A DNA stretch of 64,000 nucleotides from an uncultured Akkermansia sp. (GTDB lineage Bacteria; Verrucomicrobiota; Verrucomicrobiia; Verrucomicrobiales; Akkermansiaceae). Below the pieces are notes generated by a model. That model searched no databases. It was given only the letters and a program-made list of their open reading frames with translations, and had not been told where the DNA came from. Shown here in pieces: positions 44,753 through 53,776 of this stretch (positions are counted from its first letter, which is position 1; every line of letters starts with the position of its first letter). Made by a program: the position numbers and the translations under genes. The stretch lies in NCBI GenBank assembly GCA_947631275.1, contig CANRKR010000001.1:40384-104383 (forward strand), read 5' to 3'.

Positions 44753-46157
44753 GCGCATTGCCTCAAAAACAAAGTCACCGAAGGGTCGCCAAAAACGGGA
44801 AAAGAGAATTTTCTGAAAGCTTGATGCCTCATAAATAAAGGGTTAATATCAAACATATGCCATTTAAGATGAGTAAACAAGCAAGAATAGAGTTACTTTC
44901 TGTGTGGAGAGAAAAATATACCTCGGTGACCTCCCGATACAGGAAAGCAAGAATCATCGATTACGTCATGCAATCTGCTGGTTATAAGAACCGCAAGACA
45001 GTCATTCGTCTATTGAGCAGCAAGAAAGCACCACCCAACAAGAAGAAAAAAGGGAGGCGAAGAATTATAGGCCTCAAAGAGCTTCAAGTCATCAAGAAGC
45101 TCTGGTTTTTGATGGGACAGCCATGCGGGAAGCGCATGGTCGCTCAGCTCCCGGAGTGGCTTGCCTTTTATGCGGCAGATGAGCACATAGAGTATGAGAA
45201 CCTGCAATGGGCGCTTAGAATCTCGGCAGCAACACTAGATCGCACGCTACGCTCTACAAAGATTAAGCAGGGAGCGCGTAAAGCACAGCAGGAGAGCTTG
45301 AGCAATCTTAAGAAGAGTATAGAGCTGGTGGACTCACAGCGAGTCATCACAGAGCCCGGACACCTCTACGCAGATACAGTATCGCATGGAGGCTCAGATG
45401 CGAGCGGAGACTACGCATGGACGCTGACATTGACGGATGACTATACGCTCTGGACAGGCAATCGAGCCGTATGGAACAAAGGACAGTACGGGGTATGCCA
45501 AGCCTTCGGGCATATATTCAGAGAGACGCCGTTTGCTAAGCGAAGCATCAACACGGATAATGGAGCGGAGTTTATCAACTACCATCTACAGGGCTGGTTG
45601 AAGAAGCAGCATAAGAGGACTAAGGTGACGCGCTCACGACCTTATCACAAGAACGACAATGCCAGGGCGGAGGAACGCAACCGCCACAAGGTGCGCGAGC
45701 TTGTGGGGAAAGATCGTTTTGACGAGCAAGGATGCGTCCAATTGCTCAATGAGGTGTATAAGTACCACGACTTGCTGACGAATCACTTTTGTGCCAGCAC
45801 GCGATTAGTTTCGAAATGCAGGGATAAGAGAAGCGGGAAGTATAGTCGCAAGTACGACAAGCCCCAGACGCCTTACCAGCGTCTGCTTGCCGCACTCAAC
45901 CCGGAATCAAAGAGATATAAAAAACTCGTGGAGCAACACGCCGGGCTCAATCCTATAGAACTTAGTCGCAAAGTAGAAAGAGCATTGAGGAAACTCTACG
46001 AATACATCAAACGACAAAGGCAGAGAAGAGAAGAGTCATTTGATGAGTCCAACTCTGAGCAAAGACTTGCAAATCCTGACTAAAATGCTATGCTATTGGG
46101 TGACCGTTTATTTTGAGGCATCGGCTTTCGGTGACTTTTTCTTTTGAGGCATTACGC
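44753..46157 (+). mobile_element. Intact insertion sequence with nested terminal repeats
   Basis: About 1.4 kb. The outer terminal inverted repeats start GCGCATTGCCTCAAAA (left) and GCGTAATGCCTCAAAA (right, complement) and continue into AAAGTCACCGAA. A second, inner pair, ATGCCTCAWAAATAAA-like, lies at 44824-44839 and 46107-46121. It encodes one transposase. No clear target duplication is visible, so the exact ends are uncertain by a few bases. A decayed relative is at 15191-15403. Confidence 0.85.
44857..46083 (+). CDS. DDE (rve-type) IS transposase
   Basis: A 408-residue transposase with a basic N-terminal helix-turn-helix-like region (KMSKQARIELLSVWREKY; KTVIRLLSSKK). The integrase-type core has the catalytic triad in HLYADTVSH (D), INTDNGAEFINYH (D) and KNDNARAEERNRHK (E). 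The layout matches integrase-core transposases such as the ISNCY/IS1202 group; I cannot fix the family without comparison. The frame is intact, so the element may still be mobile. Codon use is more AT-rich than in the neighbouring rarA. Confidence 0.9.
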   Translation: MPFKMSKQARIELLSVWREKYTSVTSRYRKARIIDYVMQSAGYKNRKTVIRLLSSKKAPPNKKKKGRRRIIGLKELQVIKKLWFLMGQPCGKRMVAQLPEWLAFYAADEHIEYENLQWALRISAATLDRTLRSTKIKQGARKAQQESLSNLKKSIELVDSQRVITEPGHLYADTVSHGGSDASGDYAWTLTLTDDYTLWTGNRAVWNKGQYGVCQAFGHIFRETPFAKRSINTDNGAEFINYHLQGWLKKQHKRTKVTRSRPYHKNDNARAEERNRHKVRELVGKDRFDEQGCVQLLNEVYKYHDLLTNHFCASTRLVSKCRDKRSGKYSRKYDKPQTPYQRLLAALNPESKRYKKLVEQHAGLNPIELSRKVERALRKLYEYIKRQRQRREESFDESNSEQRLANPD

Positions 46158-46181
46158 AGGAAGTCTTGTCCGCCGCTTCCC

Positions 46182-47540
46182 TCACTTTCCCGGTTGAGGG
46201 AAGTCCCTGCGTAAATGATCGAGGCGTTCGGCGATACGGCTTTCCAAACCATTGTTTGTGGGGTGATAGTAGCAGCGGCCCTCAGGTAAATACGCTTGGG
46301 GAACGTAGTGTTCCTCTCCAAAATCATGGGCGTATTTGTAGGTAGTTTCCTCCACTGTGGCGCCGCGCAGGCGGGCGAGTTTCTTGCGCGTGGAAGTAGC
46401 CAGGTGGTCCGGTACCGCAAGGGTTTTTCCTTCTTTGACATCCTGCGAGGCAGCCTCAAGCGCCATGTAGGCGGAATTGCTTTTGGGGGCGGTGGCGATA
46501 TAGACCGTGGCGTGAGCCAGAGGAATACGCGCCTCTGGCATACCAACCATCTCTGCGGCACGAGCGGCAGCAACAGCGACTCGCAGGGCATTGCTATCTG
46601 CCAGACCAACATCCTCACTGGCGCAAATGACGAGCCGACGAGCAATGAAACGGATGTCTTCCCCTGCATTCAGCATGAAGGCGAGCCAGTAGAGAGCGGC
46701 ATCAGGATCGCTGCCACGCATGGATTTAATGAAGGCAGAAATCGTATCGTAGTGCCCATCTCCGGCGCGGTCGTAACGCAAAGCTTTCTGCTGGATGGAT
46801 TCCTCTGCGACTGACAGGGTGATAATGATGCGCCCATCTTTCTCTGGCGGTGTGGAAAGAGCGGCGACTTCCAGCGCTGTGAGAGCCTTACGGGCGTCTC
46901 CATCAGCCTTGAGAGCCAGGTGCTGCAGGGCTTCCTCATCCACAATCAGTGGCATCTTGCCCAATCCGCGAACCGGATCATCCTTTGCACGGCGAAGAAG
47001 AGCTTCCAATTCATCCGCCGCCACAGGTTCCAACGGGAAAACCTGCGATCGGGACAGCATAGCCGAATTGATAGCGAAGAAGGGATTTTCTGTGGTGGCC
47101 CCAATAAACCGCACCGTGCCACGCTCCAAATGAGGCAGCAGAACATCCTGCTGGGCCTTGTTGAAGCGATGCAACTCATCCACGAAGAGAATGGTTCTTT
47201 GTCCGTGCAGGGAGAACCGAGTCTTTGCCTCAGCAATCTTATCGCGGATTTCGCTCACATTGGATTCCACACCGTTGAGCATCACAAAATACGAACTTGT
47301 TTGCCGCGCGATGACGTAAGCCAACGTCGTTTTCCCCACACCGGGAGGCCCATAGAAAATAAGCGAGGAAAAGCGATCTGTTTCAATGGCACGGCGCAAG
47401 AGCTTGCCCTTCCCCAGCAAATGCTTTTGCCCTGCCACTTCCTCCAGAGTCTCCGGACGCATGCGCGCGGCAAGCGGCATGCCCCGAGTATCAGGATGGA
47501 CGTCGATTCCGGTGCCGTATGGTGTGAAGAGATCATCCAT
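46182..47540 (-). CDS. rarA: Replication-associated recombination protein A
   Basis: An AAA+ clamp-loader-like ATPase acting at stalled forks (RarA/MgsA, WRNIP1 homologue). It has RPETLEEVAGQKHLLG, GPPGVGKTTLA Walker A, TILFVDELHRFNKAQQDVLLP Walker B, GATTENPFF sensor and the C-terminal MgsA tetramerisation region (SMRGSDPDAALYWLAFML, AYMALEAASQDVKEG). Length (452) is typical. The IS lies directly at its 3' side, its end about 25 bp from the rarA stop, so no coding sequence is lost. Confidence 0.94.
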   Translation of the reverse strand: MDDLFTPYGTGIDVHPDTRGMPLAARMRPETLEEVAGQKHLLGKGKLLRRAIETDRFSSLIFYGPPGVGKTTLAYVIARQTSSYFVMLNGVESNVSEIRDKIAEAKTRFSLHGQRTILFVDELHRFNKAQQDVLLPHLERGTVRFIGATTENPFFAINSAMLSRSQVFPLEPVAADELEALLRRAKDDPVRGLGKMPLIVDEEALQHLALKADGDARKALTALEVAALSTPPEKDGRIIITLSVAEESIQQKALRYDRAGDGHYDTISAFIKSMRGSDPDAALYWLAFMLNAGEDIRFIARRLVICASEDVGLADSNALRVAVAAARAAEMVGMPEARIPLAHATVYIATAPKSNSAYMALEAASQDVKEGKTLAVPDHLATSTRKKLARLRGATVEETTYKYAHDFGEEHYVPQAYLPEGRCYYHPTNNGLESRIAERLDHLRRDFPQPGK

Positions 47541-47568
47541 GGTCCGTTGGTTGGTTACATGTAGGCTG

Positions 47569-49191
47569 TCAGAGGTGAGGGAGCAGAGCGCGAAGTTGGA
47601 GGTGAATAATATCGCGCTGCTTCTTGAGCGGGCGCAGCAGGGCTTCCTGTCGGGCTACCTTCTCACGAGGCACGGAGTAGAGCTCACGGTAGGCTGACAA
47701 GCGCGAAGCGATGAAGCGTTCCAACACAGACGGCAAATTGCGGTCCATTTCCTCACAAAAATCGCGGATAAGTGCTTCAATTCCAGAACAAATCCTCTGC
47801 CGCGCAAAATAGAGCTTCAGTGAACCAAGTCCCCAGAGTGTCAAGGAGAAAAGCAGGCAGGCAAGCCCGGCAGCATCCTGTCCGAGCGCCCCCATGGTTC
47901 CTGCCAAGATCAAGAAACTGCAGCATAGTACGAAAAAAACATTCATCCACTCCGCTTGCGCGATAAAGAGTAGGCAGAGCCGTTGGCGCATTCCCCCGGT
48001 GTCAAAAGGCTCGTAAATGTTATTACAAAATCGATTACGTATGGCTATAATCTGTTTTTCAAGTTGCTCTTCTGGAAAATCGCCTATTTCGCAGGAAAGG
48101 TTCCGTTTCATGCGCGGGCGAACACTGCGCCAATGGCTTGCGCAGGAGTTGCAGAAAAGCAGATCCGATTCCTCCTGATGATTATTCAGCGTTGTGAGCG
48201 CCAGAGAGTGAAAAATTCGATCTGCCACGTTTCCCAGCATCTCGAGCCGCAGAAGAGTGACCGGCGAAAAAAGAATACCGAACGAATGCCGCACCTCATT
48301 GGTGAATTCCGGGAGCATTCCAATTAATACCGCGTTGAGACTACGACGGTGTTCCTCGATGCCCAGAACCTGCCGGGCATGAAAGTTGTCAATCTCCCTG
48401 TCGATACCTGCCAGAAAACCGCTATTTGTACGGCTCACCGATTCGCGGGTACGCAGGATGCGGTTCTGTTTTTCAACCAGCTCCAGTGAACGCTCCACCA
48501 GCGTACTGATGGAACGCCGGACTCCATGCTCTCCTTGCAGAATATCCTGCACTAGTGAGCGTATCCCCTCCATATCTGTTGTACTCCTCTGCGTGGGCAA
48601 CAAACACGTTGGCAACGCGCAATGCAGTCGTGCCCTGCACAGATTACGCATGGTATCCTTAAGTTTAAGGGCCGACTGAGCATCAACGTTTTCTGTATGA
48701 GTAACAACAAGAATACAGCTGCACACCAAACGCTTCGGAACCAGATCAAGCAGGGTCCAGACCGGCGCGTCAACGGGAGACGCGGCGTGGACGACGGCGA
48801 GCAATACATCCGCCCCCTGCATGAGAGACTGACACATCTTGCGTGTGTCCTCCTGCTCGCAATCAGCGGTATCCACCAATTCCAGCCCATCAAGAGATTG
48901 AACAGGAATGAAACGCGATTGGGTTGCGTCGCCATCTCGGCAGCAGTACCGCCAACAAGTATAGTGTTTTTGCAGAGCGGTGTGCGCGATGACAGGCGCC
49001 CTGGCAAGTCCGCTCAGAAGCTCGGATTTTCCACTTTTAGCTCCGCCGATCGCAATGATCCGCCGATCATGATCCAACGCATGGAGGGCTTGCGTCACAG
49101 GTGCACGGTACTCCTCCAACTCCTCGTCGTCGTCAATGAAACGGCACAAAGCAACAGCGCTCTCGGCCCAATGACGGGCCAAGCCCTCCAT
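47569..49191 (-). CDS. Dynamin-like membrane GTPase with atypical G4 motif
   Basis: The N-terminal G domain has GGAKSGKSELL (G1) and LVDTADCEQ (G3), but the G4 TKxD is THTE (VVTHTENVD), which weakens guanine specificity. A long helical middle follows, then two adjacent membrane helices (MNVFFVLCCSFLILAGTMGAL; AAGLACLLFSLTLWGLGSL) and a C-terminal helical tail, as in bacterial dynamin-like proteins that remodel membranes. It is numbered from ATG 49191; an in-frame GTG at 49218 lies 10 nt from the -10 box and may be used. It starts a transcript running towards rarA. Confidence 0.65.
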   Translation of the reverse strand: MEGLARHWAESAVALCRFIDDDEELEEYRAPVTQALHALDHDRRIIAIGGAKSGKSELLSGLARAPVIAHTALQKHYTCWRYCCRDGDATQSRFIPVQSLDGLELVDTADCEQEDTRKMCQSLMQGADVLLAVVHAASPVDAPVWTLLDLVPKRLVCSCILVVTHTENVDAQSALKLKDTMRNLCRARLHCALPTCLLPTQRSTTDMEGIRSLVQDILQGEHGVRRSISTLVERSLELVEKQNRILRTRESVSRTNSGFLAGIDREIDNFHARQVLGIEEHRRSLNAVLIGMLPEFTNEVRHSFGILFSPVTLLRLEMLGNVADRIFHSLALTTLNNHQEESDLLFCNSCASHWRSVRPRMKRNLSCEIGDFPEEQLEKQIIAIRNRFCNNIYEPFDTGGMRQRLCLLFIAQAEWMNVFFVLCCSFLILAGTMGALGQDAAGLACLLFSLTLWGLGSLKLYFARQRICSGIEALIRDFCEEMDRNLPSVLERFIASRLSAYRELYSVPREKVARQEALLRPLKKQRDIIHLQLRALLPHL

Positions 49192-49228
49192 GCTGCGGTG
49201 TGCTCGCCTCAATTCCACGTGTCGTCAC

Positions 49229-49257
49229 ATTATAGGAAAGAGAATATGTGATGTCCA
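49229..49257 (-). promoter_or_regulatory. Strong promoter of the dynamin-like gene
   Basis: Minus strand: TGGACA (49252-49257), a 17-bp spacer and a consensus TATAAT (49229-49234). The leader is ~31 nt to ATG 49191, or only a few nt to GTG 49218. Confidence 0.65.
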
Positions 49258-49354
49258 CCAAAAAGTCATTACCGACGACCATGAAATCACCCCGGCATTT
49301 GCAGCAGGCAACAAAGCACCCCCTGTCCGTCGGCAAAAGACGAGAAGAGGGCAA

Positions 49355-50446
49355 CTAGTAGCGCTCAATGACGCTCTGCATGGCGCCCATTTGCTCCTCG
49401 ATAGACTCCACAAGGGCAATCTGGGTGCGCGTGCGGTCGAGATTGTGTTCCGGACGATGGATTTTGAAGTAGGTGTCTCCCACGAGATAATCAGTGAGGA
49501 ATCGCATACCACACTCCATCGTGAGCAATTTCCCGGAGAAGGGCAGTAACTCTTTTTCCAACGGGGTAAGGAACGTGGCGGCCTCACAGTAACCCTTTGC
49601 CAGAGCCTCAAAATACTCCATACGCATGGTCACGAGACTCGTGTCCTTCTCATCTTCTGCGGCGGGAGAAGTGGAGGTACGTACCATGTCGCCAAAATCG
49701 TAGAGGGAAGATCCGGGCATCGTCGTATCCAAATCAATCACGCAGATCCCCTCACCGGTCACATCATCCAGCATCACATTGTTAAGCTTTGTGTCATTAT
49801 GGGTGACACGTACGGGCAACTCTCCGGAGGCAAGGTGATTCACGACCCTGTGGCAGTCCGCCTCACGGGATAGAAACCAGTCGATCTCTTTTTGCACACC
49901 TTTGGCTCGGCCGAGCGGATCAGCTTGCAAAGCGCTTTGGAACGCAGCGAAACGCTTGGTGGTGTTGTGAAAGTCAGGAATAGTCTCAAAGAGCGGCTCA
50001 CCGGGAAGATTCGCGCCAAGCTTTTGGAAGTTGCCGAACGCCCGAGCTACCTCAACACACTGCTGTGGCGTTTCAATCATGTCGTATGTGCGTGCACGGC
50101 CAATAAAAGTGTAAACGCGCCACACGTTGCCTTCCTCGTCCTGCGCGTAAGGCTTGCCATCCAGTGCCGACACGAGAGTGAGAGTACGGCGGTATGAGTC
50201 TTTGCAGCCTTCCTGTTGCAACACGTGAAGAGCCTCTACCGTGACACGACGCACATTCTCCATGAGGGCTATAGGCTGCTTGAAGACATTGCTATTGACG
50301 CGCTGAAGGATGTAATGCACACGCAGACCTGCCTGATCCACTTCGATGAGGTAGGTATCATTGATATGCCCGGAGCCGTAGGAAGCGCCACAAACGTAGT
50401 CCGCACGCAAATCAAACAGGCAAGCGATTTTTTTAAGATCAAACAT
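49355..50446 (-). CDS. NahK-type N-acetylhexosamine kinase (APH fold)
   Basis: Resembles N-acetylhexosamine 1-kinases: YGSGHINDTYLIEV near the N-terminus, YILQRVNSNVFKQP, THNDTKLNNVMLD catalytic loop and CVIDLDTTMPGSSLYDFGDMVR. The C-terminal REHNL-type end is present as HRPEHNLDRTRTQ. The reaction would phosphorylate GlcNAc or GalNAc at C1. It is 26 bp downstream of a nucleotidyltransferase gene, which could turn the product into a UDP-sugar, a salvage route known from gut bacteria. Length (363) fits. Confidence 0.83.
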   Translation of the reverse strand: MFDLKKIACLFDLRADYVCGASYGSGHINDTYLIEVDQAGLRVHYILQRVNSNVFKQPIALMENVRRVTVEALHVLQQEGCKDSYRRTLTLVSALDGKPYAQDEEGNVWRVYTFIGRARTYDMIETPQQCVEVARAFGNFQKLGANLPGEPLFETIPDFHNTTKRFAAFQSALQADPLGRAKGVQKEIDWFLSREADCHRVVNHLASGELPVRVTHNDTKLNNVMLDDVTGEGICVIDLDTTMPGSSLYDFGDMVRTSTSPAAEDEKDTSLVTMRMEYFEALAKGYCEAATFLTPLEKELLPFSGKLLTMECGMRFLTDYLVGDTYFKIHRPEHNLDRTRTQIALVESIEEQMGAMQSVIERY

Positions 50447-50472
50447 GGTAGGAAAATGTAGAGAGGAGATTC

Positions 50473-51393
50473 TTAACCAAGTTTTTGGGGATAAACGCCA
50501 CCGGCAACAAGTTTGGCAATGCTATCAACGACGGCGGGTTTATCACTCGGGTAGGTCACGCCGAGCCAGTTGGCCTCAGTGCGAAGGACGCGACAATCTG
50601 CCTCGCCATTATGGATGAGTTCATCCACGACGGTAGGGATGTAGCATTCGCTCTTTAGTTCTTGTCCATGTCCCTGCATGAAGCGGGTGAAGTGATCTTC
50701 AATCTGCCCGATGAAGCTGGCTGGGAAAACCCAGAAGTTCATGGAGACAAGTCCTTCGGGATCCACCGGTTTACGATCGCCATGCAAGTTGTCGCCACGG
50801 CAAACGCCATCCGCCTCCATCTGAATCTTGGTGAACTCTTCTACGCTGTCCAGATAGCCATCGCGAATGCCGCAGACGCCGCGATTCACGTCTCCGTGAT
50901 CGCTGAGCGTGTTTTTCAAGGGGTAGCCGATCATGCCGTAATGCTCCCTGCCATCTGCCACCGGGACGGCAGTGAGGAATTGTGCAGCTTTTACAAAAGC
51001 ATCCGCTCCGTAAAAGTCATCCGCGTTCACCACACCAAAAGGCTCATGCACCACGCTGCGAGCCGCCCTCAGAGCATGTGCCGTACCCCATGGTTTCACG
51101 CGTCCCTCCGGCACACTGAATCCGCTCGGCAAATCATCCAAACTCTGGAAGGCATAGTCTACCTCAATTTTATCGGTGAAACGTGCGCCGACACTTGACT
51201 TAAAAGCCTCTTCAAAATCACGCCGAATAATGAAAACCACCTTGCCAAAGCCGGCGCGAATGGCATCATACACGGAGTAATCAAGAATCACCTCACCATT
51301 TGGCCCCATGGGATCCAGCTGCTTGAGGCCCCCGTAGCGGCTGCCCATTCCCGCCGCCAACACAAGAAGAGTCGGTTTTACGTTGTTGTTCAT
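50473..51393 (-). CDS. Sugar nucleotidyltransferase paired with the NahK-type kinase
   Basis: LLVLAAGMGSRYGGLKQL is a classic pyrophosphorylase G-x-G-(S/T)R motif, with RVKPWGTAHALRAAR (substrate-loop GTAxA) and VNADDFYGADAF (metal Asp). The family often partners hexosamine kinases in gut bacteria, giving UDP-HexNAc from HexNAc-1-phosphate. The start is ATG 51393; the longer frame to 51426 would begin within the promoter. A TTGCCA/TAGAAT promoter with ~16-nt leader precedes it. Substrate is inferred from the neighbour. Confidence 0.82.
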   Translation of the reverse strand: MNNNVKPTLLVLAAGMGSRYGGLKQLDPMGPNGEVILDYSVYDAIRAGFGKVVFIIRRDFEEAFKSSVGARFTDKIEVDYAFQSLDDLPSGFSVPEGRVKPWGTAHALRAARSVVHEPFGVVNADDFYGADAFVKAAQFLTAVPVADGREHYGMIGYPLKNTLSDHGDVNRGVCGIRDGYLDSVEEFTKIQMEADGVCRGDNLHGDRKPVDPEGLVSMNFWVFPASFIGQIEDHFTRFMQGHGQELKSECYIPTVVDELIHNGEADCRVLRTEANWLGVTYPSDKPAVVDSIAKLVAGGVYPQKLG

Positions 51394-51416
51394 GGCTTCT
51401 CTGATACGAACGCCGC

Positions 51417-51445
51417 ATTCTACCATTCTCCCTCCCTCTTGGCAA
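51417..51445 (-). promoter_or_regulatory. Promoter of the nucleotidyltransferase-kinase operon
   Basis: Minus strand: TTGCCA (51440-51445), a 17-bp spacer and TAGAAT (51417-51422). The leader is about 16 nt to ATG 51393. Confidence 0.6.
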
Positions 51446-51475
51446 GACTCATTTCAAAAGGGTCAGGCGAGCGCA

Positions 51476-51549
51476 CGAGAAAATGAAATTTCTCCAGCCG
51501 GGTGTGCGAAATGCACACGACACTAAGCAGGAAAACGACCCAGCTCATC
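51476..51549. repeat. Dispersed intergenic repeat, copy A
   Basis: Shares about 75 bp at roughly three-quarters identity with copy B (54514-54592), including GAGAAAATGAAAT, CTCCAG and AAGCAGGAAAACG. Read on the minus strand it contributes the end of a 49-codon frame (51523-51672, ending DELGRFPA), while copy B carries a similar RFPA segment without the stop. It may be a repeated non-coding element or a decayed gene end. The rest of the 400-bp gap between 51394 and 51796 shows no convincing gene. Confidence 0.55.
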
Positions 51550-51758
51550 CGAAGACTTATCCAACCAATTATCGCCTGTAATGCAAATTTCAATCCGCAT
51601 TAGTGACTTAACCCCGCGAGTCTGACTCGCCGAATTTTCTACTTCGTATATTAAATTTTTCAATTCAAACATAGTAAATGATTTATAAATATATTCTCCT
51701 CTGTCAACAACGGCTTTACCCATATTCTTTCCCGCACGAGGGCAGCATTCGTTTTGTC

Positions 51759-51787
51759 TTGGCAAGCACGCAGAAATAGGGTAGGAT
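51759..51787 (+). promoter_or_regulatory. kdsB promoter, near-leaderless geometry
   Basis: TTGGCA (51759-51764), a 17-bp spacer and TAGGAT (51782-51787), 9 nt before the ATG at 51797. The predicted leader is about 3 nt. Confidence 0.6.
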
Positions 51788-51796
51788 GATGGCGCG

Positions 51797-52627
51797 ATGA
51801 GTGTGAATGGCAACATATTACTCGTGATTCCGGCTCGGTACGCTTCAACGCGGCTGCCGGGAAAACCACTGGTAAAGATAGTGGGGGTGGAGATGATACG
51901 CCGCGTGGCAGATATTGCGGCCTGTATCTGTCGGCACAATGCGAATTGCGACTACGTGGTGGCGACAGATGATCAACGCATCACAACCTTCTGTCAGCAG
52001 GCGGACATTCCGGTCTGCATGACCTCAGAAACCTGCCGGAGCGGCACAGAACGCTGCAGAGATGCCGTTTCTCTCCGTGAAAAATCGCCGGACTTCATCA
52101 TCAATTTGCAAGGAGACAATCCCCTCTGCCCACCATGGGTAATCCAGGAGCTTATCGATGCCTGGCATAGCGAACCGGGAGATGTCTTCACCCCCTGCAT
52201 TCGCCTCAACTGGGAAGAATACGATCGCCTCGTGGAAGCCAAGCGCAGCACTCCCTACAGCGGAACGACTGTGCTGGTGGATGCAAAAGGATACGCATTA
52301 GCCTTTTCAAAAAACATCATTCCCGCTATCCGCAAGCCGGAGAAGGCACGCGCAGCAAGTCCGCTCAGTCCGGTGCGGAGGCACATCGGTCTGTACGCCT
52401 ACACCCGTGAGGCGTTGGAGACCTATTTCAGCCTGCCGGAGTCTCCCTATGAGATGGGGTCAATAGAGGGACTGGAACAAATGCGTTTCCTATATAACGG
52501 AAAGAAGATAAAGGTTATAGAGACGGATTACCGCGGTAGAAAAAGCGGCTCAGGGGTAGATTCGCCGGAGGATGTGGCGCGCGTGGAGAGCATTTTGCGC
52601 GAGTACGGTGAATTTGACCTGAGTTGA
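51797..52627 (+). CDS. kdsB: CMP-Kdo synthetase
   Basis: Activates 3-deoxy-manno-octulosonate with CTP for LPS inner-core assembly, so the organism makes Kdo-type LPS. It shows VIPARYASTRLPGKPLVKI (nucleotide loop), VVATDDQRI, MTSETCRSGTERC, NLQGDNPLCPP and HIGLYAYTREALETY, plus the late GIDSPEDV-type segment as GVDSPEDVARVE. At 276 residues it is slightly longer than the usual ~250. It is followed after 43 bp by uppS on the same strand. Confidence 0.94.
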   Translation: MSVNGNILLVIPARYASTRLPGKPLVKIVGVEMIRRVADIAACICRHNANCDYVVATDDQRITTFCQQADIPVCMTSETCRSGTERCRDAVSLREKSPDFIINLQGDNPLCPPWVIQELIDAWHSEPGDVFTPCIRLNWEEYDRLVEAKRSTPYSGTTVLVDAKGYALAFSKNIIPAIRKPEKARAASPLSPVRRHIGLYAYTREALETYFSLPESPYEMGSIEGLEQMRFLYNGKKIKVIETDYRGRKSGSGVDSPEDVARVESILREYGEFDLS

Positions 52628-52670
52628 GAAATCGTCGCTCATACGGTGCTCTTCTTTCTCTGCATTGACC

Positions 52671-53372
52671 ATGGGTGTTTCTCCGCAACACATAGCCATC
52701 ATCATGGATGGAAACGGTCGTTGGGCGACCAGGCGGGGGCTGCCACGCGCCGCCGGACACCGGAAGGGAGGCGAAGCTGTGCGCAGGGTGGTGGATGGAT
52801 GCATTGCGCGTGGAATTCCATGGCTTACCCTGTATGCTTTTTCTACAGAGAACTGGGGACGTCCTCCGGAAGAGGTTCAGGGGTTGATGCGCATGCTCAA
52901 CCGTTTCCTGCAGCAAACGCTGCCGGAAATGATGCAGAAAGGGATACAGCTGCGCGCCATCGGCGAATTGGATATGTTGCCCATATCCTGTCGTAATCGG
53001 CTTAACTCATGCCTGGAGAAAACGAAGCACAATAAAAATCTCGTCCTTACTCTTGCCCTCTCATACGGGTCGCGCCAGGAAATCACCCGCGCCGCACAAC
53101 ATCTCGCTGTCATGGTTGCAGAAGGCAGGTTGACCCCATCAGATATCACCTCCGACCTCTTCGCTTCGCAACTGGATACGGCCGGCATGCCGGATCCCGA
53201 CCTACTGATTCGAACCTCCGGAGAGATGCGGCTTTCCAATTACCTGCTGTGGCAGTTAAGTTACGCCGAGTTGTGGGTAACCCCGGTTCTCTGGCCGGAT
53301 TTTGGAGAAGAAGAATTGGATGCCGCTCTGGAAGATTATGCTGGGAGACACCGACGTTACGGCAAGCGCTAA
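52671..53372 (+). CDS. uppS: Undecaprenyl diphosphate synthase
   Basis: A cis-prenyltransferase making the C55 carrier for peptidoglycan and O-antigen. It has HIAIIMDGNGRWA with the catalytic Asp, GHRKGGEAVRR, LYAFSTENWGRPPEEV and the C-terminal PDPDLLIRTSGEMRLSNYLLWQ and ELWVTP blocks. The start is ATG 52671; a TTG at 52665 would add two residues. The stop overlaps the stop of the convergent FtsB-like gene by 4 bp. Likely cotranscribed with kdsB. Confidence 0.94.
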   Translation: MGVSPQHIAIIMDGNGRWATRRGLPRAAGHRKGGEAVRRVVDGCIARGIPWLTLYAFSTENWGRPPEEVQGLMRMLNRFLQQTLPEMMQKGIQLRAIGELDMLPISCRNRLNSCLEKTKHNKNLVLTLALSYGSRQEITRAAQHLAVMVAEGRLTPSDITSDLFASQLDTAGMPDPDLLIRTSGEMRLSNYLLWQLSYAELWVTPVLWPDFGEEELDAALEDYAGRHRRYGKR

Positions 53373-53776
53373 CGCGCAGAATTTTTCGGATGAGCCGGCG
53401 TATCCTGCCGGGCGGCGTGATTGACACTGCGCGCACGGCGGATGACCTTTTCGCCCGCTTTCGCCTGGTTGGCACGGTCGCGCGCAATTTGTTCAAAATA
53501 TTCAGGATCCATCATCCAAAGGAAGCGATTGTGAGCCTCCTCTTCCTCCTGCTGAGCCCTTTGGAGTGCCTGCTCTGTGTATTCGCGATCAAATGCGAGC
53601 TCCTGCCACTCAAGCCACGCCGGCAGAACCAGCATAATTGCCAGAAAAGATTCCAGCACGAGGAAAATCAACCCCAGCATCGCCAGCACTCGCGAGAGCC
53701 CGCGGGAATCCGCCTGACGGAGCATTTCCAGCTCTTCCGTCGTTCGACGGCGTCTCCTGACGAAGGGGATGTTCAT
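53369..53776 (-). CDS. FtsB/DivIC-like septum formation initiator
   Basis: A 135-residue protein with a short basic cytoplasmic tail, one membrane helix (SRVLAMLGLIFLVLESFLAIMLVLP) and a coiled coil (REYTEQALQRAQQEEEEAHNRF). DPEYFEQIARDRANQAKAGE resembles the D-P-x-x-x-E-x-x-A-R block of FtsB/DivIC, which links to FtsL and FtsQ at the divisome. The start overlaps the upstream stop as ATGA. Convergent overlap of 4 bp with uppS. Confidence 0.78.
   Translation of the reverse strand: MNIPFVRRRRRTTEELEMLRQADSRGLSRVLAMLGLIFLVLESFLAIMLVLPAWLEWQELAFDREYTEQALQRAQQEEEEAHNRFLWMMDPEYFEQIARDRANQAKAGEKVIRRARSVNHAARQDTPAHPKNSAR

Noticed and set aside
51523-51939. 138-codon minus-strand frame over the start of kdsB
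   Set aside because: Its first part is antisense to kdsB; only the last 49 codons are free and they coincide with the dispersed repeat.
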